This document shows, piece after piece, positions 39,639 through 50,702 of a DNA stretch of 64,000 nucleotides. Both the position numbers and the translations under genes were made by a program. Source of the DNA: Brachionus koreanus (taxonomy: Eukaryota; Rotifera; Eurotatoria; Ploima; Brachionidae); assembly GCA_016987375.1 (NCBI GenBank), contig PJRA01000313.1:1025711-1089710 (forward strand). Direction: 5' to 3'. The notes under the pieces are model-generated. The model was not told the origin of the DNA and did no database searches. It was given only the letters and a program-made list of their open reading frames with translations. Within the stretch, counting starts at the first letter, position 1, and the number at the start of each line of letters is the position of its first letter.

Positions 39639-39701
39639 GCAAAGCTCTTGCGTGCCAACTCGCCAGATTTAATGCAAACTTGAGCTCTAAGTCAGCTTTG
39701 C
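39639..39701. other. Candidate structured RNA or CNE, 63 nt
   Basis: GCAAAGCT (39639-39646) pairs with AGCTTTGC (39694-39701). Inside, TTGC can pair with GCAA. The whole island is G/C-richer than its surroundings. No known microRNA seed was recognised. Evidence is weak. Confidence 0.22.
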
Positions 39702-42137
39702 CTTAATTAATGAAGCGTCATTTTAAAAATTAAAATTCCTTAAAAAAAATTATATAAATAAAACAAAACAAAAAAATAATTTAACCCATAAGACAACATT
39801 TAGATACCTAGCAACAAGACAAGTACACATTAAACAAATATTATTTAATCAATCAATTTTAAAAATATCAATTGCGTCAAATTTTAGCTTTTGAGTCAAA
39901 ATAAATCGATATAAAAGTGCTCACATCCTAAATCTTAATTTAATCCTTAAGAGCAATTTCAAATAGGTGAAATTAAACGAAATTATTGCTGAAAGAAAAT
40001 ATTCTTAATTACAAATTATTGAGCTATTATATTTGTGAAAGCATGATATATGATGAGCCAGATGGATTATTAACTCAATGAGCATAAAATTCGATGTACT
40101 TTTACCTCAATTTAGTTTGCGAGGCTTTAAATGCTAACTTGAGAAATTCTTTTTTCCTTATAGTAATATATTTTTGAAGAGTAATTTGTTTCAAAATGAA
40201 TGTATATGTAATAAATGCGGTTTTAACCAAACTATTGAAAATGCATATTTTTAGACTAATTGATCAGAAACTAATACCAGTGGCATGAATGCTTGACATG
40301 AAGCGACAAAATTTCTCGTTTATGCTCAAATAAAAAACCAATTAAATGAAAAATTTAAACTAAAATAAGAAACACATAAGAATTAATTTATTTTTTCTTT
40401 TTTGTTTAGCGATTAAATTAAATGAAAAATCTGACTTAACTCTATGATTAGGCTTATTTAAAAATGATGCTATTATTTTATTTTAAAATTAAATTTTTCA
40501 GAAAATTGTTTTTGATTTGAATTTATGCAAGGAAACGATTTAATTTCAACGAAATATTCAAGGATTAATAAAATACCTAATTAAAAACATTATTTGGTAT
40601 CAAAATTAGAATGGAAAATGAAGCTCTTTATTTATTTTTGTTTGAATTATCGAATTTCATTCTTAATACTTAATTGAAATCCGTTTTGAAATCTAGCTAT
40701 CTATTTTGATTTTAAATTATTAGATCATGTTTTAGAGCGTTTATTTTAAATGCTTTTAGCTCTTAAATTTGTACAAATGCCAAATTTTAATGAGAACATG
40801 CCGAGATTTTCAATATGCTTTTGAAAATACTAAACCAGTATGCTTTACCTGAAATTTTACTTTTATAAGTGAATTTAGATAGCTTAATTTTTGATTTTTT
40901 TTCTGTTTTATTTCACAAGAATTTGGCATTTTGAGCTAGTTTTGAAATTTCAAAATAAAAATTAATTGTATCATTTTATTTTCTATTTAGGTTTTTTAAT
41001 TTTATTTTTTTAACCTAAAGGTTCAATGTAAATATTTGACATGAAGCTCTCTTCAGTTATCGAATTAAATATTGCGTACAATCAAAGCTTTATTCTCAGC
41101 AAGAATTTGCTTGCCAGCCCTGCTAATTTTGCTCAAAGCCTAATAAAAAAATTCCTTCTGGAATATATCCAAAATGTCTTTTAGAAAAAAAAAGCATATC
41201 AAATTTTTATATTTAGATTTTTCTTTAGGGTGGTGGAACAATTATGCTGATTTTTGATATAAATCAATAGCAAAAGTTTTTTTTTTAAGTCAATGTCTTT
41301 GAGGTAAAATTCTAATTTTATTTGCAATGAAATTCATCATTTCTTTTTAAAATATATTCTCAGATTTTTTTTTATTAATAAATAATTTTTCAAAATAAAA
41401 GCATAAATTTTAGTATTGAAATATTTTATCATACAAAATTGAAATTCACTAAAATGATTATTTAAATAATCAAATTAAATGAATCAAATTGGAAATGATA
41501 ACGATTTTTTTATCTTTTATATGATGGCAAATATTTTAACAAAATTGAACTTGATCTTCAAATTTGGAATGGGATTAAAAGATTATCTGAATAGAGTGAT
41601 ACGAAAACTTAAAACTCTAAAAATTAAAAAAAATTGCCACAAAAAAGATGGTTTATTCACAATTTGTATATAGGACACAAGTAAATAAACCTTTGAAAAT
41701 TGGCGAAAATCTAACGAATTTGTATTTGCTTAGGGTTGAATTCAACAAAAGATATCAAAAAAATATATAAAGTAAAATGAAAAAAAAATAAATGACAACA
41801 ACCATTTGGACAAGCTAAAACAAAAATGATCCAAAATTAAGTTGTTGTTTTCATGAATATGAATAGATAAACTTTAAATTTTTGTCAAAATCTCATGCTT
41901 AAGATTATAACAAATATTGTTTATTCATTACTTAGAATATTTTTGTCTCATTTATTTAAATCTATCTCTTAGTCTAAATACCTAAATCATTACGTGCTTA
42001 CCATTAGAGAACAAGACTTAAATAAAAAAAAAGCAAAAAATAAAAATAAATTTTAGAAAAATTTAAGAAAATTGGACATTTATTGGCGTCTTTTTCTAAT
42101 TGTTTTGGAGATTGTTTATTAAAGAAGCAGTTTTCAA

Positions 42138-44508
42138 ATGGAATTTGTGAATGCACTGCGAAGTCTTGGTGTGTCTAAAAAACACAGTCAACATAATGAT
42201 GACTTGTTTGTAGATAGACTCAATCATCGATACACTGTTGCTATCATAATCGCTTTTGCTTTAGTGGTAACGATGAGCCAGTATGGAGGAAACCCAATCA
42301 ATTGCTGGTACACCATTTATCACTTTATGATTTAAAAAATAAAAATCTTTACTAGGGTTCCAGGACATTTTACTGGTAATTATGCTACATATGCTGATAA
42401 TATATGGTAATTTTTTATTAATAAAATCTATTTACAAATAGTATATTTGAAAAAAAAAGCTGGGTCTCAAGCACTTATAACATTCCGTTAAACGAAGAAT
42501 TGCCATTAAACGAAACAGAGAGAAAGGTAAAACTGTTGAAATACTATCAATGGACACCTTTTATACTTTTATTCCAAGCATTATTGTTTTATCTACCTCG
42601 AATGATCTGGTAATTTTCTTTAAAAAGACATAAAATTTGAAAATTTTCATTATATAAAATAATTCTTTGATAAATTTTTATTTTTTTTTTAACAGTGAAT
42701 TTATAAAATTAAAATTCGAAAATTGAAATAAATAGTGGGAGTTGAACAATTTTTAAAAGCTTTAATGAGTTCATTAACCAAAAAATAAGAGAAAAGAGTT
42801 TAAATTTAAACTAAAAAAAATCTGAAAACAAGATATAATTCTAGGAAAAATTTTTTATGAGTATGAAAGAAATACATAAAAATTAAATTTCAAAATTTGA
42901 GAAATATAAATAGAAGTTTGTATTTGTTTTTGAAGGGCATATGAATATTTCATTTTTTTAAAATAAAATTTTTAATCGTTAAATTTAAATTTCATGATTC
43001 AATATATTTAAAAATTAATAATAATCAATAAAAATTTTTTTAGTCCTTGGAAAAATTGAAAAAAACAATTAATTTTATAAAAAAAATTTTAAAGCAATTA
43101 GATTTATTTATTTTTTCAAAATCAAACTATCATTCATTTAAATCTTTCTATTTTTTATTATTATTTATTGTTTTTTTACATCATCATCATCAAAAAATCA
43201 TTCTAATAAATTTGAATTTAAATTACTTTTTGAAAAAAAAAGAAAACTGTAAAAAATATGTAAAAATTTGAACTAAATTAATTTGTTAGACTTAATTTAA
43301 TTTAAAAAAAGAGTCAAATTTAGCATTAGAATATAAAGAAAACATTTAATTTTAATAAAAAATAGTAATTTAATTTTTTAGGTTTTTTTTAAATAATAGA
43401 AAAAAATGTTTTTTTTTTAAAAAAATATTTGAAAATTTTCAATTTTTATTTTAAAATAAATTATAATTTTTTCTTTAGGCGTTCTTTAAATGATAAATCA
43501 GGGCTAGACATTCAAAGTCTAGTGGATGCTGTTTATAATTTTAACACAGACGTATCAAAATATGCTGATAAACAAAAATTAATAAATTATTTAACCAATT
43601 TATTCGACAATTATGTTAGAACTGCCAAACAATCTGGCAGATTTGAGCCTAGTGATACACGTTTGGTTAATCGCGATGAAGTGAAACTGACCAGGCGTAA
43701 AGTGTCAAAAACTGATGTCAGATTAGATGAGGATTCATCGGAATTTGTAATAAATGAAATCTATGATGAGCATCAAGAGTCTAAGTCTAAGCAATTTTTT
43801 ACATCACTGCGCAGGTTTTCCAAAATTCTTTGTATTACCAAAGGCAAACGATATGGAAATTATCTACTAGCTTTGTTTGTATTCGTTAAACTACTCTATT
43901 CGTTGAACTCGATTATTCAACTATTTATGCTCAATCACTTCTTAGGGAATGATTTTCTCTTATTGGGATTGGAAGTTATGAGTAAAATTTGGAATGGTGA
44001 GGACTGGGCCCAGTTAAACAGATTTCCAAGAGTGACTATGTGTGATTTTAGAATTAGAGAAGTAGGCATTGTTCACAGATATACAGTACAATGTGTCTTA
44101 TCAATTAATCTTTTTAATGAAAAAATTTTCATTTTTCTCTGGTTTTGGCTTTGCTTGGTCAGCATATTCAATGTGCTCGATTTAATAAACTGGACCTATG
44201 CTTTGATAATCAATACCCATGAAAGCTATGTTTATGTAAAGCGAAGATTGAATGCTATCAATTCTCCTATACTAAACGCAAAAAAATATGAATTCAGCCT
44301 AGAAGACAAAAGACTTTACAAAAATTTTGTTCAAAATTATCTTAAAGAAGATGGCGTTTTGGCTCTTAGATTACTTTCCAGAAATTCTCAAGATCTAATT
44401 GTATCCGAATTAATTTCAAGCTTGTTTAATGTGTATAAAGCAGGAATTCGATCGAATCGCCGTAATTTAGTTGGAGATGACGGAGGTTCCTTGAATAGTC
44501 AAACTTGA
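42138..44508 (+). CDS. Innexin (invertebrate gap-junction channel subunit)
   Basis: Exons: 42138-42307, 42356-42406, 42460-42609, 43479-44508, giving 466 aa. Innexins form hexameric or octameric hemichannels that pair between cells into gap junctions, or work alone as ATP-releasing channels. There are four membrane segments: TVAIIIAFALVVTMSQY (33-49), FILLFQALLFYLP after the signature YYQWTPF, YLLALFVFVKLLYSLN, and KIFIFLWFWLCLVSIFNVLD. Each extracellular loop has the two conserved cysteines (C56 and C74; C312 and C329). A further family mark is NPINCWVPGHFTGNYATYAD. The cytoplasmic C-terminus is long and basic, ending SLNSQT. Every junction splits a TG|G or TG|C codon, so the frame is well constrained. 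Which innexin paralogue it is cannot be told. An AATAAA lies at 44562. Confidence 0.94.
42610..43478 (+). other. Long (869 nt) intron of the innexin gene
   Basis: The donor ATCTG|GTAATT and acceptor TTTAG|GCGTTC join RMIW to RSLNDKSG as in other innexins. The interior is very A/T-rich. A 74-codon open frame at 43047-43271 is Lys/Phe/Leu-rich chance sequence. Confidence 0.8.
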
Positions 44509-46265
44509 CATATTAAAATTTGGTTTTTAAATTACGAGTCATTTTTTTTTTAATAGGGATGAATAAAAAAAATAAATTTTTTTTATTAAAATTTTAAAAA
44601 TATTTTAACTAAAAAAATAAAAAAACTAAAAAAATAAAATAAATTAATTAAAAAAAGTTAAATTTTTGGAAAAAATTATTAAATTAAGTTTGATTATTGT
44701 AGCGCATTTCCTGCAATTTTGAAGTTTAATTCTATCAAATGCAACATTCATATCCTAACTGGCAAGACCAACTGCGAACATCGTCTTATTCCAAAAGTGC
44801 AATATTTGAAACTTCATAAAATTACATGCTCAAATAATTAGCAAAAAGATATAAAATGAATGGGGTCAGATTATTTAAACAAAAATCTAAAAAAAGTTTT
44901 GAAAAAATAATGAGAATACAATTGTTAGTATTTTAAATTTTTAATTTATTGCTGAAGGCGCCAATCGTGCAAATTGGCATTGGTTGTCTGAATTTCTAGA
45001 GGTTTGTCTTGAAGATTAATCATTAGAATTAATTAATTTTGTTATAATAGTCGTGATTAAAGTAAAATTTTCTTTTTATTATCAAAAATAGACTTGTGAA
45101 CAAAAATTCTTCAAGCAGCTAAAAGATTGACTAATCTCAAATCATTTTAAAGTTTTTCCTTAACACTAAAAAACCTTGCTGATTTTTCATAAAAATGTTA
45201 AATTTGGTATTTTAGACTAATTAAATATATTTTCTGATAATTAGTTGAAATTTTTTAATAATTAAAGGCAAAATGCTTAAGTTTTAAGAGCTATTTTATT
45301 TATTTTTTTTCTAACAAAAAAAGTTCAGTTTTAGAAAAGGGTTCAAGTCTTCAAAAAGCTCCAACAATTTTATGGATGAATAGTTGTTTATGGTTAAAAA
45401 ATTTTTGCCAAATTTGAAAATATTACTTTGCATTGAATGTGAAAATAAACTCCATTTTATATTTTAGGTTCAGTTTATTGAATAATGGACTTTTTTTCGA
45501 CAAATTGTTTTTTTCTATATTATTATGTATTTTTGTATGAGGAATTCATTTTTATCAAAAAAAAAACTCTTTATCTTATTCCATTTCATATTTATACAGA
45601 ATTAGGTTTATTATTTTAATATTTATAATTTAAAAAAACTAAAAATATATTCAAAAGGTCTAATTGAGAAAAATGTAAAATTTAAAGATAAAAAACTCGA
45701 AGCTCTAATTGAACTGGCTAAAATTAAATTAAATTCAAATAGTAATGATTTTGCATTATTTTTTAAAATTCAATTTTTAGTCAAAAATATCAAAAACGGT
45801 ATAAATATGAAATGGAATAAGATAAAGAGTTTTTTTTGATAAAAATGAATTCCTCATACAAAAATACATAATTATATAGAAAAAAACAATTGGTCGAAAA
45901 AAGGTCCATTATTCAATGAACTGAATCTTACATTGCTGCCAAGTTGAATTTTTAAATTTTTAAATTAAATTAAATAATTTTGAGCAGTATTGAAAGACAA
46001 ATAATCAAACTTTTACTGAATCATATTCAGAATTGATTGTAAAGAGAAAAATTGCTACACATTAACATTAACACATGGGTAGAGGGCTATCCAAAAATGC
46101 TTGAAAAATCAAAACAAACAACAGTTATTCAATTTTATTAAACATTAAGTTAAAATTTAACTAGAAAGATTAAAAAAAATTTTAAGAGATTAAACTAATA
46201 ATTCCTGACTATCGAGTAGGATTTTAAAAATTCAAATGCTTGCAAAACGAACACACAAATCTAAC
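44509..46265. other. Intergenic region between convergent innexin and POFUT1
   Basis: This holds the 3' ends of both genes (AATAAA at 44562 for innexin; minus-strand AATAAA at 46134-46139 for POFUT1) and the foldback element 45465-45929. A patch of mixed composition at 44695-45010 has no coding sense that I recognise. Confidence 0.6.
45465..45929. repeat. Young foldback/MITE-like element with ~131-bp inverted arms
   Basis: Positions 45465-45597 and 45799-45929 are reverse complements with only about six differences plus a short poly-A length change. They are separated by a 201-nt A/T-rich spacer with no coding content. The outer ends read TAGGTTCAG and CTGAATCTTA. The element sits between two convergent gene ends. 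High arm identity points to recent origin or gene conversion. No target-site duplication could be fixed. Confidence 0.85.
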
Positions 46266-47720
46266 TCAAAGTTCAGTACGCTTCTTTGCTTTGAATCCCC
46301 AAAACTCAGTAGTCTTATTTTCACTATCCCTTTGTCTTTTTACAAAAGCGCTAAAACTTGACACACAATTAACAATAGCGTGATCGGCTTTTCCCAAAAT
46401 GCACAAATCTACGTGTGGATTATTTTCTGTATATTTTGTAAATTTGACATTTTTAAATTTTTTAGAAAGCTTAACCAACATGTCTTCAGCATCGGTCGCT
46501 ATATAAACATATTGCGCATTGTATTTTTTCAATGCTTTGCCTAACTTTAAAAATCATTAAAAAACATAAATAAATTTTTTTTTTTTTTACTTGCTTAAAA
46601 ATGGTTTTTTCTAATGGATAACAAAGCTCTTCAGTCATTTCACCATTCTCTTGCGAATATCCAAGGCATTGGGGCGAAGCAAAAAAATTGGTCTTAGATG
46701 TCTTGACATGTTCACATGCTCTTTTCTTTAAAATAAAAAATTTTAAAATATTTAAAAAAAAATAGATTGATTCTTAAATTACGAAATCAATTCCATTCCT
46801 GAGATGAATTGCAATAAATTTTTCTTTTGGATCATTTTTGAACTGATTGATAAATTTATCTGCTTTAAAGTCAATCATATCCGACCATTTTATATATTTT
46901 TGTAGAGGAACATTGGTTTCTATTACAGGAAATGCTCCAGGTGCTCCCGTAAAAGCAAGAACTGGATATTTTTCAGCCGGAAATCGCTTTTTCCATTCAA
47001 GTCTGTGTTTTTCAAAATTTGGATCAAAGCTTAGTGGAGCGTAGAATTCGCTTTTGTCGAAATCAACTCCAAACTTGTCCCAATAAGGACCGAATGGATT
47101 ACCGTCCTTAGCAGCACAATCATTTGCGTTTCCTCTTGACATATAGCAAAATACTTAGGGAAAATAAAGTTTAAAAAAATAGTAAAAAATTTAAACAAAA
47201 TTTAGCACCAGTTCGATTTCCTTTGGGCCATACTTTGGGGGCTAGATTTTTCATGAAATCATCCATCAAAATAACTTTAGTGTATTCAGCTAATGGTTCT
47301 GCTTTAAAATAGCTTTGAAATGGTATCTGTACCTTTATTTATTTGTTGAACTGATCAAAGCAATATAAAAAAAAATTATTAATTTACTGAAGATGAAAAC
47401 CTATCCGGGTATTCAACCAAATGAGGTAAAACTAAAGTTCGCCCAATTCCTTTTGCAAATGCTAATGCTCCTAAAAATTGATCCATCTATTTATCATAAC
47501 AATCAAATATGTTTAAAATCAACATAACTAGAATATTATTTTTCATTTACTTGATTGCCAAAACGACCTTAAAAATAAAAAGATAAATTTAGCGTTTAAG
47601 TAAAAGCGGACAGTTACCCATGCAAGGACAAAAAATGATGTAACCATTGGGATCACTTTGGATCTCTTCAGAATATACGACTGATAAAATTATTGAGAAA
47701 AGAATAGCCAAAGAATTCAT
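46266..47720 (-). CDS. POFUT1: GDP-fucose protein O-fucosyltransferase 1
   Basis: Exons in transcript order: 47618-47720, 47551-47567, 47388-47486, 47209-47326, 46783-47153, 46591-46725, 46266-46544, giving 373 aa (human 388). The enzyme adds O-fucose to Ser/Thr in EGF-like repeats of Notch and similar proteins in the ER. A hydrophobic signal peptide (NSLAILFSIILSVVYS) starts the protein. The GDP-fucose loop GRFGNQ (35-40) is encoded almost wholly by a 17-nt microexon. DQFLGALAFAKGIGRTLVLP, NPFGPYWDKFGVDF and the catalytic HLRNG (R231) follow. ASPQCLGYS, YIATDAEDM and NCVSSFSAFVKRQRD complete the family pattern. The C-terminus KRTEL resembles a KDEL-type ER retention signal. The introns are 46-64 nt. 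The gene is convergent with innexin. Confidence 0.95.
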
Positions 47721-48540
47721 TTTTGTTCAAAAATTTCTACTTAAAATGGACAAATATGAATTTTTTTAAATTCAAAATTGAGTGTCGACTATTTTAAATT
47801 AGCATAAATTTTCTTAAAGGTAATATTTGTGTTAGAATTTGATTTCATTTCGAATAGTGTAGAAAAACAAGTCCTACAAAATAAAATGATTTTTTAGTAT
47901 AAATATTTGAAAAATATAATGTACAATAAGATTAATCAAATAAAATTTTAATTTTGTCATGTTTAATTTAACACTATAAAAAAAATTTAACTTGATTGAA
48001 ATAAATTTTTAAAAATGGTGTGTTTGAACTACAAAACTTCCCTTTTACATTTAAAAAAATTCTGTTAATTTCTAAATATATTTTTTATTTCTCTAGATAT
48101 TTTAATTCGAAAACAAAACAGTCTGACTTTTTTGTGTTGAAACAATTTATACTATTTAAAAAAATTCTATCATATTTTTAAATTTAAGCCGATTTAAATT
48201 AAATTTTTTACAGTGATTTGTATCATGTCAAAATTGAATAAATAAAAGATAATTTAAAAAAAATGTTTGTTTACAAAGAAGACACATATTGTGGTGTCAG
48301 ATTGGGGAACGAGAACCTCAAGAAATGTTCAAACTAAAAAGTAAACTTTGCTTAAACGAAAATTAAATTGTACAAGATAATTTATAATAATATCAATTTG
48401 ATCTTTATTGACTTTGCAAAAAAATTAAAAAAATTTGATATCAATTTATCAATGTTTTTTTGTTTTCAAAATAACAGATAATTCTATTTTTATAAGAAAT
48501 TATAATTTTAATTATTAAAAAAAATTTTATTAAATTAAAT

Positions 48541-48912
48541 AAATGAAGTGTTAATCAGTCGATTACGATAAGGGCACTAGCCTGTTAATTAACCTTGAAA
48601 ATGAAAAATTCATTAAAAGATGAAATGATTAAATTCGTCTTAATTGCAAAAAATTGGAGAAACTTGGAATTAAGCTTTGAGGGCTATTCCTCGTTATCCG
48701 AAAATGCTTTTAATTTAAAAATAAACATTTCAAAATTTCAAAAACTTATCTTTTTCTAAAAGAATTCAAGAATCAAAATTAATTGCGTTTAGCGAGACAT
48801 GAAGGTTATCATGTACTGAGGACTAGCCAAATTTTGCTAAAATTTAATAAATGGAATGCTAATCAGCTTCTTGAGGCATCAACACCAGCCTGTTGAGTAA
48901 CCTTGAAAATGA
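48541..48912. repeat. Pair of diverged direct repeats, 308-nt period
   Basis: Positions 48541-48604 and 48849-48912 share the block AAATG.A.TG.TAATCAG at one end and AGCCTGTTRARTAACCTTGA plus AAATGAA at the other, with a diverged middle. They may be two monomers of an old tandem repeat or two copies of a short element. Confidence 0.5.
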
Positions 48913-49468
48913 ACTGACTATAAAACAAAGAATTTCAAAAGGTAATTATGGGCACATGACAAACGTGATATAGATAAGCTATCAGAAGCCAAAATTACAA
49001 ACTAAGTGTGAGTCAATTAGAGTTGGAGTTGCATAACAGTGGTGCCTTAAAGGTCAGCATTATTTTTTTATTAAATTGTATACATCCTTCAATTAAACTC
49101 AATGAATAACGCTCATATTAAGAAATCGTGAAAAACAATTATTTTTTTTAAAGAAAACTCAACATCTTTTGATTTATTAATATGTTATTATAAAAAATTA
49201 AAATCTATTTTTTATTTGATTAAAAAATTTAATTTTACAAAAAATTATATTATCAAAAGTTTTAAATTTAAACAATGCAGGCAACATAAAAATATAATAA
49301 TTTTATTCATATTGTTAAAATACACATATATAATTAAAAGCATAAGATAATTTAAAAAAAAAATTTTAATTTTGAACTTGATAAATTATACAGAGTGGAA
49401 GTTACCAAACCCTAAACCCTAACTTCATAGAGTAACATATAAAGGGTGTAGAAAAAAAATGGTACAAA

Positions 49469-49719
49469 NNNNNNNNNNNNNNNNNNNNNNNNNNNNNNNN
49501 NNNNNNNNNNNNNNNNNNNNNNNNNNNNNNNNNNNNNNNNNNNNNNNNNNNNNNNNNNNNNNNNNNNNNNNNNNNNNNNNNNNNNNNNNNNNNNNNNNNN
49601 NNNNNNNNNNNNNNNNNNNNNNNNNNNNNNNNNNNNNNNNNNNNNNNNNNNNNNNNNNNNNNNNNNNNNNNNNNNNNNNNNNNNNNNNNNNNNNNNNNNN
49701 NNNNNNNNNNNNNNNNNNN
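49469..49719. other. Assembly gap (251 N)
   Basis: These are unknown bases. The gap abuts and probably hides the C-terminal part of the transposase at 49720-50038. Confidence 0.99.
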
Positions 49720-50038
49720 TGATGGTAAGTCAGGCCAAAATACATAATTGCCATCTTGATAAAATTCTTTAATCATTGATTCAAGTCTTTTCTTAATACA
49801 CTCTCCAAGGTAAACATGTTGATTGACAGCTAAACCACCAGGTACAAAATATGGTTCGCTTATTCCGCGTTGTAAAATAGCCTACCAGACCAAGAGTGAA
49901 ATAAGATTCATCATCAATTATAAATTCATACCTGCTATATTTTAAAAGCATTCGACGACATTTTGGCCTTGCTGCCTTCTCTTGTTTATCATTTAAATGA
50001 GGTCTCTTGTGTTTTTTATACTTTTTGATGTTTGTATA
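49720..50038 (-). pseudogene. Mariner-superfamily (maT/DD37D-like) transposase fragment, internally deleted
   Basis: On the minus strand one frame reads NIKKYKKHKRPHLNDKQEK, then RYEFIIDDESYFTLG. After a one-base frame change it reads AILQRGISEPYFVPGGLAVN, QHVYLGECIKKRLESMIKEF and DGNYVFWPDLPS, running into the gap. DDESYF and FWPDLPS carry the first two catalytic Asp of a mariner-superfamily transposase. ISxxGISxPYxVPxGLAVNQ is typical of the clade I know as maT or DD37D-like. About 35 residues normally present between DDESYF and the AISxRGIS block are missing. The third Asp would be inside the gap. The copy cannot be active. Confidence 0.82.
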
Positions 50039-50702
50039 TTTATTTTTATATAAATATCTTTATTAAAAATAAATTTGACTCAATTATTTTTATTAAAATT
50101 GCTTCAATTTTATTTTAAAATAATTCAAATCTTTAAAAAAAATTTAAACAATATCAAGTTTTAGTTAAATCATGAAATGAATAAATACTTAAAATTAACA
50201 AAAAATATGCAATGGTTTTTTATTAAGACAAAGTATTTGAGAACATTAATTGCTTTTTCGCTTTTTTTATTAGAAATCTTTCGCATAGAGGTATAGCAAG
50301 ATCTGTTCAAAGTAACTAGAAAAAAAAAGTAAATGAAATAGTTGCCAAGCGACCTTATTTTGAAAAATTAAAACTAATAATATCTGTCTAGTTTATACTC
50401 TCGGTTAAAGCTTATTTCAAATAAGTGCTTATATAATTAAAACTAAATGAAAATTGAAAAGATTTCGACACTTAGCAACCAATAGAAACAGAAAATTTAT
50501 TCATTGGCACAAAGTAGATGTTTTTAATACTTTTTTGTTTCGTTAACAACTTGCCTAAATTCGAAATATTTCTATCTAGAAATAAACAATGATTATTAAA
50601 TAACTAACTATTAATTTGCTTTTGAAATAATTTTTTTTTAGATTGAAAAAAAAGAAAGCTTAATTTTTAAAAAAAAAAGTGAAGAATTGAATAGCCAAGC
50701 AA

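Larger units (their letters stand above)
23859..42137. other. 18-kb gene-free region between IER and innexin
   Basis: No exon series, transposase or RT signal was found on either strand. Open frames here (for example at 27112, 36901, 37262 and 41479) lack protein-like composition, a good start or a family match. The DNA is not uniform. Short islands of mixed composition stand out at 24155-24360, 26040-26180, 26380-26440, 27090-27300, 36530-36590 and 39630-39705. They could be enhancers, non-coding RNA exons or relics. The first few hundred bases hold the IER promoter. Confidence 0.5.
47721..50702. other. Intergenic region between divergent POFUT1 and dynein genes
   Basis: The region contains a diverged direct repeat (48541-48604 and 48849-48912), an assembly gap (49469-49719) and a transposase fragment (49720-50038). 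Both genes must have promoters here, but none can be picked out of the A/T background. Confidence 0.6.

Noticed and set aside
43047..43271. 74-codon frame between innexin exons
   Set aside because: It lies wholly inside intron 3, and its composition is that of A/T-rich random DNA.
49410..49425. CCCTAAACCCTAA resembling a plant-type telomere repeat
   Set aside because: Fewer than three units, inside the scaffold and next to transposon DNA; most likely chance or an element end.
49402..49776. Open frames on both strands across the run of N
   Set aside because: They exist because unknown bases contain no stops. Only the part right of the gap carries real transposase similarity.
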